Below are positions 24,682-31,985 of a stretch of DNA of 47,759 bases, in pieces. Positions within the stretch are counted from its first letter, which is position 1; each line of letters opens with the position of its first letter. A program made the position numbers and the translations under genes. This DNA comes from Leptolyngbya sp. BC1307. Lineage in GTDB: Bacteria; Cyanobacteriota; Cyanobacteriia; Phormidesmidales; Phormidesmidaceae. The notes beneath the pieces are model-generated. The model was given only the letters and a program-made list of their open reading frames with translations. It was not told the DNA's origin and made no database searches. Location: NCBI RefSeq assembly GCF_002286735.1, contig NZ_NRTA01000034.1, forward strand, positions 1 to 47,759, given 5' to 3'.

Positions 24682-25764
24682 ATGCGCCCACTGCAACCGA
24701 TCACACTTTCAGACTTGATCCTCAGCCGTCTGCTGTTGGTAAAAGAGGGTGGTCTTATTAAAAGTAAGCTGAAAGATTCTGTGAAAGCGATCGCAGCCAG
24801 TCAGCTATCTGCATCAGCGCTGACTGAGCAACTAGAGCAAGCGCTTACATCACTTGAGGAAAAAGGCTATGCCGAGTCTGCTGGCAAAGCTCGTTACCAA
24901 GCGACAGACAAAGGAACTCAATACATCCTTAAGCAGCTAAAGCTAGAAACGCTGCCGACTAGGTTACAGTGGCCTACTTTCAAAAACACGTATTGGATTG
25001 CCTATGCTCTGGGTTTGCCAGCGCTAACCTCAGAAACCAGAAAGCGGCTAGCTGATGCGGATAGATTGCGAGCGGCTATCTTACAGTCTGAATATGATTT
25101 GCCTATAGACGCATTCTCGTCGCTGACTGAAACTCGTAATGCTCTGCTGTGGCAGCAACTATTTGACCCATCTGTTGCTCAGAGCTTGCAAGATCAGCTC
25201 CCTCAGCTCAGTCAGCAAGCGTTCAACCAAGGGGCAGTCATGGGGTTATTGCTGAACAATATTTTGCAAACGCCCAAGCCTTTGAAATGGGATAAGGCGC
25301 TCAACCAGCTTATTGCTAAAGCTGCTGGTGCTCGGAATAATCCTGACCAGTTGCGTTTGGCTATTCTTCGGCAAGCTTTTATAGATGGGCCGGTCGAACC
25401 GGCTTTTGAACCAGAGACTTTGAAGCAATCTATATCCGAAGCCCCAACCCAACCTAAAGCGTTCTCAAATCTGGAGCTTGAGGACTTTGCTAATACGGTA
25501 TTAGCAGCGGCTAAAGATACTGAAGAAGGGTGGTTTGGAGACCATAAAGTATTTATTTCGCAAGTTTGGAAGACCCTAAGTTCGCAGCAACCGGATTGGA
25601 ACCTGACACTAGACGAATTCAAGCAGAAACTTTTGGCAGCGAGCCGTAAAGAATGGATTAACCTGAGCCGCGCCGACTTAGGTTACTCCCTTGACTCAGA
25701 AGACGTAGCGGCTTCCGAAATTATCCATTTGCAAAGCCAGTTTCATTTCATTCGTACCGACTAA
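24682..25764 (+). CDS. winged-helix-like protein with an unrecognised conserved C-terminal domain
   Basis: 360 residues. Residues 1-80 form a probable winged helix (LSDLILSRLLLVKEGGLI, LTEQLEQALTSLEEKGYA, YQATDKGTQYILK). The middle is a long helical region. The last ~100 residues (EDFANTVLAAAKDTEEGWFG, DHKVFISQVWKTL, LDEFKQKLLAASRKEWINLS, RADLGY, then HLQSQFHFIR) look like a compact domain with many conserved-type aromatic and charged positions. I believe I have seen similar tails in other bacterial ATPase-linked proteins, but I cannot name the family. GGAG lies 7 nt before ATG 24682. Probably a DNA-binding or assembly subunit of the cluster. Confidence 0.65.
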   Translation: MRPLQPITLSDLILSRLLLVKEGGLIKSKLKDSVKAIAASQLSASALTEQLEQALTSLEEKGYAESAGKARYQATDKGTQYILKQLKLETLPTRLQWPTFKNTYWIAYALGLPALTSETRKRLADADRLRAAILQSEYDLPIDAFSSLTETRNALLWQQLFDPSVAQSLQDQLPQLSQQAFNQGAVMGLLLNNILQTPKPLKWDKALNQLIAKAAGARNNPDQLRLAILRQAFIDGPVEPAFEPETLKQSISEAPTQPKAFSNLELEDFANTVLAAAKDTEEGWFGDHKVFISQVWKTLSSQQPDWNLTLDEFKQKLLAASRKEWINLSRADLGYSLDSEDVAASEIIHLQSQFHFIRTD

Positions 25765-25808
25765 ACTTTTCCAAAATAACCTTTTGCCGCCTGGATTTCT
25801 TTTTCCCA

Positions 25809-28800
25809 ATGACCACAGAACAGCAGCTAACCGTATTTTGCTCTCAGCAGGGTTTAGACACCTTTCACGCGATTACGCATCAGCATCACATTTGGCATCC
25901 CGACCCTTATGATGTCGACACCATCCATCAGTCAGCGCGGTCAGCCTATGAGCGCCTGCTCAATAGAGTAGATAGCGGCACTTCGGATGATTCAGGGCGA
26001 ATTTTACTACTGCTAGGAGAGTCAGGCGCTGGCAAAACCCACTTGATGCGCGTCTTTCGCAATCAAACGCATGGGAGAAATCAGGGATTCTTTAGCTACA
26101 TGCAGATGACATCTGCCGTCTCTAACTACGCGCGGTATGTACTCAGGAACACAATCGACTCTTTTGAAAAGCCCTATTACGAGGATTTTGGCGTCACGAC
26201 TGGGCTGATGAAAATTTCAAACGCTTTGGCAGAGAGTCCGGGCGTGATGACTGAGGGTGAACTGCATTTATTAAGAGAGGAAGATCTCAGCACCTCTGAG
26301 CTATTAGATCTGATTTATCCGGTTGCGGATCGAGTGATAGCAATAGAGAAGCTTAGCGGCGTGGACTTGGACGTTATTCGAGCGCTGCTTTATCTTCAGG
26401 CTGGTCAAGCTGCTATCAATGCCAAGGTGCTGAAGTTTCTACGGTGTGAGCCGTTAGCACCGTACGACAGCGGCGTATTAGGTGGGATGGCTTCGCGTGA
26501 TCGCGATGACGATCCCCTCCGAATGTTGCAGTCTCTAGCGCTCCTCGTTCGGGCGGTCACAACCGGCGCTTTCATTATTTGCCTCGACCAGCTAGAAGAC
26601 ATTCGTGAGATGGAATCCGCCGAGCAGCGTTTTCGGCGGGCTATGCAAACCATCGTCACTATTGCTGAAATTCCTAATGTGGTAGTCGTGATCTCTTGCT
26701 TGGATGATTTCTATAGCAGCTTGAAGCAATATCTTCCTAAGCCCCACCTTGATCGCTTAGAACTAGACCCTGCACCCGTCACGCTCAAAGCGCAAAGAAC
26801 AGCGGATGATATCCAGCTGATTATCGAAAGACGCCTACAGCATCTCTACGATTCAGCCGATACTGATATATCAGACAATCAAGATCCTTTGTATCCTTTT
26901 CCTTCTGAAACAGTAGATAAACTAGCAGGCTTACCCACTCGGCGTGTCTTGGACTGGTGTCTTCAAAAAAGAGAAGAGAGCATTTCTACAGGCCAGCCCC
27001 CCAAACTACATGGCGATATAGTCCCAGATCCTCCTCTAGAGCCGACAGAACTTAGTCAGCTTTGGAACGATCACCTAGCTGGTACCTTTACGTTGCCTGA
27101 GAGCGATCGCGACCTACTGAACCTTCTAAGCGCCAGCATCCCGCAATGCGCTCAAGAACTCGGCGGTAATAACTACCGTTTCACCGTCAGCGAAGAAGGC
27201 AATTATCTCAAAACTGACATTCAGCTAGGGCAAAATACTCTCAAAGAGTCTTTGTTAATTGGCCTATGCCAAAAGTCCTCGGCGGGCGGCGCTTTGTTGA
27301 GGCAGATCAAAGTATTTGAGCAAGCTGCCGCTGACTATATCCCTGTAATCATCAGAACTACAGAGTTTCCGAGTAATCCGAAGACACAAACCGCTCAGAA
27401 AATCGGTCAGTTTTTGAGTAGCGGTGGCCGTAGAGCTATGGTCGTAGACTCCGACTGGCGAACGATGCTGGCGATTCAAAGCTTTCAGGAACTGCATAGT
27501 CCCCGATCTGAGTACCAGCAATGGCTGCAAACAGAGCAGCCGCTGTCTCAACTGCCCTCTTTTCAAAAAATGCTCAACCTAAACGAGCTAAAAGCAGAGA
27601 TCCCAGTATTAACCACCGAGGCGATACCTACAGGAGTTGGTTCAGATAACATGACCGCTCGCACAGAACCCATTTCAAATCCTGAAAAGCCTACGCCTAT
27701 ATCGTCCTTTTCAACCAGCCCCACTTTACCTATCCCTGATTCAGTTATTTCCTTAGGGTATACCCGCACGACTTTGCCAGAGCCCGTAGAACTTGGGCCA
27801 GAAAAATTGGTACGGCATGGTGCTTTTTTAGGTGGCACAGGCAGTGGCAAAACCACGTTGGCATTAACCCTAATCGAACAGCTACTGCTGCGAGGTATCC
27901 CTGCAATCCTGCTAGATCGCAAAGGCGACTTGTGCAGCTATGCAAACCCTGATGCCTGGAATCAGCCCGACAGCGATCCTCAGCTAGCTGCTTGCCGTCA
28001 ATTACTTCGAGACAAAGTAGAAGTCGCCGTCTACACCCCCGGTACGATTGGAGAACAGGGCCGACCGTTAAGCATTGCTATTACACCACCGGGCTTAGGC
28101 CAATTACCCAGCGGTGAACGTCGGCAAATTGCTAACTATTGCGCAATGGCGCTAGGTGGCATTTTGAACTACAAGCAGTACGGTCAAGACAAGACTCGGA
28201 TTGCTATTTTAGGACAGGCGATCGCAGTGCTGAGTGAGCTACAGATTGAGAACCCGCTCAATATAAATCGGCTGATTGAATTTATCTCAGAAGTAGACCC
28301 GCTGTTAGTCAATGCCATCGGCGTTCTAGATCCGAAGCATTGCAAAAAGCTTGCCGAAGACCTGCAAACGCTCAGTCTGATGACAGGTCATCTATTTAAT
28401 AGTCAGGCCGAGCAACTGTCAGCCGACCAGCTATTAACCAGCCAATCGCCCCAAAAAACGCCACTGTCGATCATCAACTTAGGCTCTCTAGGAGATAACG
28501 CCAATATCCTATTCTGGGTATCTCAGTTTCTGCTCGATTTCAATCGCTACGCACAGAAACACCCTTCTGGGAAGTTACAGGCAGTCGTGCTGTTTGATGA
28601 AGCCGATCTTTACCTGCCTGCGCAGGGCAAACCTTCTACCAAAGAACCCATGGAAAGCCTTTTGAAGCGCGCCCGTTCAGCGGGGATCGGCATCCTCCTT
28701 GCCACTCAAAGCCCTGGCGACCTGGATTACAAATGTCGAGACCAAATCTCCTCCTGGTTTGTGGGCAAGGTCAAAGAAAATACGGCACTCAACAAGCTAA

Positions 28801-28985
28801 AGCCCATGCTAAGCGAAGCCAAAGTAGATGTGACCAGCAAGCTAGCTAACCAAAAAGTAGGCGAATTCTTTGCTATTCGTGCAGGCGAGGTCACCAGCTT
28901 GAAAGCCAATATGTCGCTCGTGAAAGCTGAACAAGTCCCCCTTGAGGAAATTCTTACGCTAGCGGCTCAATCTAAGGGGCCTTAA
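25809..28985 (+). CDS. dual P-loop ATPase: AAA/ORC-like N-terminus, HerA/FtsK-like C-terminus
   Basis: 1058 residues with two complete nucleotide-binding modules. Module 1 has Walker A GESGAGKT (70-77) and Walker B FIICLDQLED (Asp260). The layout resembles ORC/STAND-type AAA proteins: TFHAITHQHHIWHPDPYDV lies upstream, with a probable winged-helix or lid after residue 350. Module 2 has Walker A GTGSGKTT (676-683), then LDRKGDLCSYA, and Walker B VVLFDEADLYLP (Asp930/Glu931). ARSAGIGILLATQSPGDLDY follows, the sensor/arginine-finger region of HerA/FtsK pumps. The C-terminus (GEFFAIRAGEVTSLK) is also HerA-like. Such pumps move along DNA as hexamers and often work with nucleases. Module 1 could sense a ligand or load the pump (inference). 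HIP1 sites and cyanobacterial codon use suggest long residence. Confidence 0.82.
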   Translation: MTTEQQLTVFCSQQGLDTFHAITHQHHIWHPDPYDVDTIHQSARSAYERLLNRVDSGTSDDSGRILLLLGESGAGKTHLMRVFRNQTHGRNQGFFSYMQMTSAVSNYARYVLRNTIDSFEKPYYEDFGVTTGLMKISNALAESPGVMTEGELHLLREEDLSTSELLDLIYPVADRVIAIEKLSGVDLDVIRALLYLQAGQAAINAKVLKFLRCEPLAPYDSGVLGGMASRDRDDDPLRMLQSLALLVRAVTTGAFIICLDQLEDIREMESAEQRFRRAMQTIVTIAEIPNVVVVISCLDDFYSSLKQYLPKPHLDRLELDPAPVTLKAQRTADDIQLIIERRLQHLYDSADTDISDNQDPLYPFPSETVDKLAGLPTRRVLDWCLQKREESISTGQPPKLHGDIVPDPPLEPTELSQLWNDHLAGTFTLPESDRDLLNLLSASIPQCAQELGGNNYRFTVSEEGNYLKTDIQLGQNTLKESLLIGLCQKSSAGGALLRQIKVFEQAAADYIPVIIRTTEFPSNPKTQTAQKIGQFLSSGGRRAMVVDSDWRTMLAIQSFQELHSPRSEYQQWLQTEQPLSQLPSFQKMLNLNELKAEIPVLTTEAIPTGVGSDNMTARTEPISNPEKPTPISSFSTSPTLPIPDSVISLGYTRTTLPEPVELGPEKLVRHGAFLGGTGSGKTTLALTLIEQLLLRGIPAILLDRKGDLCSYANPDAWNQPDSDPQLAACRQLLRDKVEVAVYTPGTIGEQGRPLSIAITPPGLGQLPSGERRQIANYCAMALGGILNYKQYGQDKTRIAILGQAIAVLSELQIENPLNINRLIEFISEVDPLLVNAIGVLDPKHCKKLAEDLQTLSLMTGHLFNSQAEQLSADQLLTSQSPQKTPLSIINLGSLGDNANILFWVSQFLLDFNRYAQKHPSGKLQAVVLFDEADLYLPAQGKPSTKEPMESLLKRARSAGIGILLATQSPGDLDYKCRDQISSWFVGKVKENTALNKLKPMLSEAKVDVTSKLANQKVGEFFAIRAGEVTSLKANMSLVKAEQVPLEEILTLAAQSKGP

Positions 28986-28989
28986 ATTC

Positions 28990-29625
28990 ATGATCTCGCT
29001 CCGGCGATCGCTCCTCCTCAGCCTTATCGTCCGCCACGATCCTGCCCATTTTCAGGTCGCTCTGGTCGATCCCAAGCGAGTCACCTTCCCCGAATTTGAG
29101 ACCATGCGCTGGCTGTATGAGCCGATTGTGAAAACCAAAGAAGACGCGATCGCACTCATGGAACGCCTCGTCGCTGAGATGGACAATCGCTATCAGCGCT
29201 TCGAGCATCGCCGCTGCTCAGACCTGCGCCAATACAACCAAAAAGCGCCGCAGCCCCTACCCCGCATTCTCTGCATTTTTGACGAATATGCCGACTTCAT
29301 GGCCGATAAAGAGGCCGCCAAAGCGCTCGAACAACATATTCAACGGTTGGGCGCAATGGCCCGCGCCGCCGGTATTCACCTGGTCATTGCCACCCAAAGA
29401 CCCGAGGCCAAAGTCGTTACGCTGCTGATTCGCTCAAACTTGCCCGGAAGAGTAGCCCTGCGCACGGCCAGCGATGCCGATTCTGCCATCATATTGGGCG
29501 GTAGGCAGGGGGCAGCAGCCAATCTGCTGGGGAAGGGCGACTTATTTTATGATGGCGGCGGTACGTTACAGCGGTTGCAGAGCTTATTTGTTCCGGCTAC
29601 AGCGATCGCTCCTTTAATCGGCTAG
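28990..29625 (+). CDS. 5'-truncated FtsK/SpoIIIE-type DNA translocase
   Basis: 211 residues corresponding to the C-terminal part of an FtsK-like motor. Homology starts at LRRSLLLSLIVRHDP, just after where the Walker A GKS/T would be. It continues through FQVALVDPKRVTFPEF, the Walker B ILCIFDEYADFM, AAGIHLVIATQRPEAKV, IRSNLPGRVALRT and NLLGKGDLFYDGGG. Walker A and everything before it are absent. The frame upstream of ATG 28990 is open only to a stop at 28960 and encodes no P-loop. The start lies 4 nt after the ATPase stop. The simplest reading is a deletion joining the two genes. The product cannot hydrolyse ATP alone, so it is a remnant or depends on its neighbour. Confidence 0.82.
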   Translation: MISLRRSLLLSLIVRHDPAHFQVALVDPKRVTFPEFETMRWLYEPIVKTKEDAIALMERLVAEMDNRYQRFEHRRCSDLRQYNQKAPQPLPRILCIFDEYADFMADKEAAKALEQHIQRLGAMARAAGIHLVIATQRPEAKVVTLLIRSNLPGRVALRTASDADSAIILGGRQGAAANLLGKGDLFYDGGGTLQRLQSLFVPATAIAPLIG

Positions 29626-29742
29626 CACCCAAGCCAACCAATCAGCGGTTGCCCATGCAGGACCTGTGAATACTGATAACTTTTAGCTCAGTCTTTGTGC
29701 TTTAAATGAGTCGGCATCTCCGTATTTCTTCTACGTGCCCAA

Positions 29743-29771
29743 GACAGTTATTACGTTTTTTATAAACTGTC
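29743..29771. repeat. inverted repeat GACAGTT-N15-AACTGTC
   Basis: GACAGTT (29743-29749) and AACTGTC (29765-29771) are perfect 7-bp arms with a T-rich 15-nt loop. It lies directly before a second inverted repeat, about 120 bp beyond the FtsK-like gene. It could be a terminator-like structure or part of an element end. Confidence 0.6.
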
Positions 29772-29772
29772 C

Positions 29773-29807
29773 TATCTACAACTGAAAAAAGAGCCAATTT
29801 GTAGATA
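29773..29807. repeat. inverted repeat TATCTACAA-N17-TTGTAGATA
   Basis: Perfect 9-bp arms (29773-29781 and 29799-29807) around an A-rich 17-nt loop. Only one base separates it from the previous inverted repeat. The back-to-back pair resembles an operator pair, a double hairpin, or ends of a small element. Confidence 0.6.
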
Positions 29808-30153
29808 ATGAAAGGCAATCAGTTCCCGTGATCGTCAGTAGCGTTTTGTCTCTCGCAGGTGGGTTCTTGAATGGACTCTTAGACGTGAAGCTTCAAAAAA
29901 GCCAGCTGCACCAGGCTATTTGTCTTGTCTGAGCGAGTAAGGCAGTCGCCGATAACAGGTTGTCGTTAGATATACCAACTGTCACATTCAATCTGTGTTA
30001 AGTAGTTATAAAGCGATACTTAGAAAGTGTGAAGATAGCTCTTCAAAAGAGTAGAGGCGACATCAATCGCGTCTCGTTTTACACAGGTTTGATAGCTTGC
30101 TTCAGTATCCTCGAAAGATTGGCCGCTTCTGTCTTTTGGGTTTAGCGAAATTG

Positions 30154-30208
30154 TAGCCGTCGTCGGATGCATACTCGCAGAGAAGGCTACGCCTACGTAC
30201 GACGGCTA
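30154..30208. repeat. 10-bp inverted repeat TAGCCGTCGT / ACGACGGCTA with internal repeat sequence
   Basis: Perfect arms at 30154-30163 and 30199-30208 enclose 35 bp that include GAAGGCTACGCCTACG, similar to short interspersed repeats seen in cyanobacteria. The outer sequence TAGCCG...CGGCTA is shared with the inverted repeat at 43997-44034, suggesting one repeat family. Confidence 0.6.
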
Positions 30209-30593
30209 GCCACTTAGTACTCAGCACATGACTCTGTTCTAGTGATCGCTAATGTCGTGAGCTAAGTGTAGTGAGCTAAGTAGCCAAGGCTATAGCTTGG
30301 CATTAGAGCCTTGCTTGAGACCGGTTCATAGGCGCTATGCAGATTTAATAGCCGCTGAGCTGAGTCTAATCTTTCAAACCTTTCAGGCATTTGTTACCGC
30401 TCTATAGATTGCGAGCTAGTTAATTTAGCTGGCGTCCTGTAGAGCTAGCCCCTTAAGGCAGCGAAGAAGCTCGCTTCAGCCAAAGCTACCCTGACCAAGA
30501 AAAGTGAAGCTGTAAATCGAAGAGCAATGTTTGGTAGGTCAGCTGCAAGGCTGATCAAATTAGGTCGAAGTTGAGTGATGGTGAGAAAGAAAA

Positions 30594-31298
30594 ATGAGTC
30601 AGAAAAATTTTAAGCGGCTACAGCAGCTAGGCGTCACGATGCTGGGTGCTTACATGATTACAGGCTGCCCTAGTAAAACAGCCAATAGCGTCATGCTGCC
30701 TGACAGCAGTACGCTTTCCCAAAGGTCTGTTGTTCAAGAAGCTGTTGCTCAAGCACCGATTGATGAGGCGACTGTTGCCCAAAGTCTTGAGCAAAGCGCA
30801 GCAACGCCTGCAGCGGTGCCCTTTGAAGTATGTGCCAATGTAGACAGATGGCAGCGACCCAGTGAGGCTGAGCAGGCCAAGCAAATGGGTGGCGATGCTC
30901 GATATGCTGAGGCGCTGAGTGGCGATCCGCTGAAGAGTGCTGTTAACCAGTTCTGGGATCATCAGGTGATCAGCTTTACGACCTATGGCCTGAGTGCTCG
31001 CCTAGAGCCGATCAATCTCTCTGGCGTGTGGACGGTGGCTGATGATTTGTGGGACTGCTATGGAGAGGAAGCGGCGATCGCTATCAATGCGGGCGATCGC
31101 GCCGAAACCTGGCTGCTCAACCATCGTATTACTGGCTTAGCGTGGCAGGAAGATCACTACGTGATGACCGTCGAACCGGCTGATACCGGCATGCAAGTCG
31201 TGCAGTTTGACCGGGTAGACGAACTCGCGAGCCTGCCGTTAGAAGTCATCACTGAAAGCGGCGAACCTGTAGAAGCGGTCTCCGGTGACTGGCAGTAG
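30594..31298 (+). CDS. hypothetical lipoprotein
   Basis: 234 residues. The N-terminus (basic MSQKNFKRLQQLG, hydrophobic VTMLGAYM, lipobox ITGC at about residue 25) indicates a lipoprotein. After a Ser/Ala/Thr-rich linker a folded domain begins at FEVCANVDRWQRP and continues through NQFWDHQVISFTTYGLSARL and LSGVWTVADDLWDCYGEE. No family is recognised. The domain has conserved-looking Trp and Cys residues (one Cys near VCANV, one near DCYGEE) that might pair. GAGAAAG precedes the start. It stands alone, convergent with the TIGR04376 gene. Confidence 0.7.
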   Translation: MSQKNFKRLQQLGVTMLGAYMITGCPSKTANSVMLPDSSTLSQRSVVQEAVAQAPIDEATVAQSLEQSAATPAAVPFEVCANVDRWQRPSEAEQAKQMGGDARYAEALSGDPLKSAVNQFWDHQVISFTTYGLSARLEPINLSGVWTVADDLWDCYGEEAAIAINAGDRAETWLLNHRITGLAWQEDHYVMTVEPADTGMQVVQFDRVDELASLPLEVITESGEPVEAVSGDWQ

Positions 31299-31348
31299 AT
31301 GTGGGCCGTGACGAATAGAAGATCTACGCTTCGCCATCTCGCGTTCTC

Positions 31349-31912
31349 TCAATTGCCCATTTTGCGTTTGAGATCGTCGAGTTCGTCCTCGGCTTCCCAC
31401 TGGCGAAAGGTCTCATCAAGAGGATCAAGGGCCTGATTGAAGCTGTAGGGACTTTGGTTCCAGCCGGTGGTTCCCCAGTCGGTGGCTTTGGGTGTGGTAG
31501 CGGCCTGAGCAATTTTAGTTTTGACTTCCTCTCGTTTGGTCATCACCCGCTGCCGCAGTTCCTTTGTTTGCTCAATGCGCTCTTTAACGCCCTGCATTTG
31601 GCCCCAGAGATGATTGCCCTGACGCAGTAAAGCTGCCTCTCGTTCTTGAGCTGGGCCGACTAAGTCTTGACGGTTGGCGGCTTTGGCTTTGGCAATGCGG
31701 TTGTGCCACTGCTGGATGTCTTGAGCTGTTTCTAGAATGCTGTCTTCTAGCTGTTTTTCGCGGCGCTTGAGATTGCCGAGGAGGGCTAGTGCATCTTCCT
31801 CCTGTCCGCGCAGCTGATCTTCTAGCGCACGCAGTTCTAAATGCGGATTGGCCCGCAAAAATTCATCTAACCGCGTTTCTAGAAAACGGCTGAGATCGTC
31901 AAATAGGCTCAT
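31349..31912 (-). CDS. TIGR04376 family coiled-coil protein (PspA-like)
   Basis: 187 residues starting MSLFDDLSRFLETRLDEFLR, which matches the cyanobacterial TIGR04376 family as I recall it. Most of the protein (about 30-135) is one long coiled coil of Glu/Gln/Arg/Leu heptads, e.g. EDQLRGQEEDALALLGNLKR and KERIEQTKELRQRV. The C-terminal tail ends in FRQWEAEDELDDLKRKMGN, a short amphipathic segment typical of PspA/IM30 relatives. The function is unknown; membrane-associated scaffolding is a guess by analogy. It is 45 bp downstream of the GspC/PilP-like gene in the same direction, with a tandem duplication between. Confidence 0.82.
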   Translation of the reverse strand: MSLFDDLSRFLETRLDEFLRANPHLELRALEDQLRGQEEDALALLGNLKRREKQLEDSILETAQDIQQWHNRIAKAKAANRQDLVGPAQEREAALLRQGNHLWGQMQGVKERIEQTKELRQRVMTKREEVKTKIAQAATTPKATDWGTTGWNQSPYSFNQALDPLDETFRQWEAEDELDDLKRKMGN

Positions 31913-31925
31913 GGCAGTCGTCTAT

Positions 31926-31985
31926 ATTTAGGAGCTTTGTCCAATATAGATCGAGATTTAGAAGCTTTGTCCAATATAGATTGAG
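31926..31985. repeat. 30-bp tandem duplication spanning the stop of the GspC/PilP-like gene
   Basis: Copies at 31926-31955 and 31956-31985 match at 28 of 30 positions (differences at 31932/31962 and 31952/31982). The right copy contains the final codons (SIYIGQSF) and stop of the leftward gene; the left copy repeats them, including the stop. Confidence 0.95.

Larger units (their letters stand above)
29626..30593. other. gene-free 968-bp region with several inverted repeats
   Basis: No credible coding frame is seen on either strand. The region is less GC-rich than its surroundings and contains a series of inverted repeats (29743-29807 and 30154-30208). Around 30053-30074 it also has a GAGGCGA...TCGCGTCTC repeat reminiscent of common cyanobacterial interspersed palindromes. 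It separates the nuclease/ATPase cluster from a lipoprotein gene. It may be the scar of mobile DNA or hold unrecognised RNA elements. Confidence 0.6.

Noticed and set aside
25212-25622. 136-codon leftward frame inside the 360-residue protein gene
   Set aside because: Antisense shadow; the plus-strand gene fits the operon with tight spacing and a GGAG ribosome site.
22721-29625. Known defence systems (BREX, DISARM, Wadjet, Dnd/Dpt, Zorya, Druantia)
   Set aside because: No methyltransferase, PglZ, SMC-like, DndACD, ZorAB or DruE-like protein is found in the cluster; the set of domains does not match.
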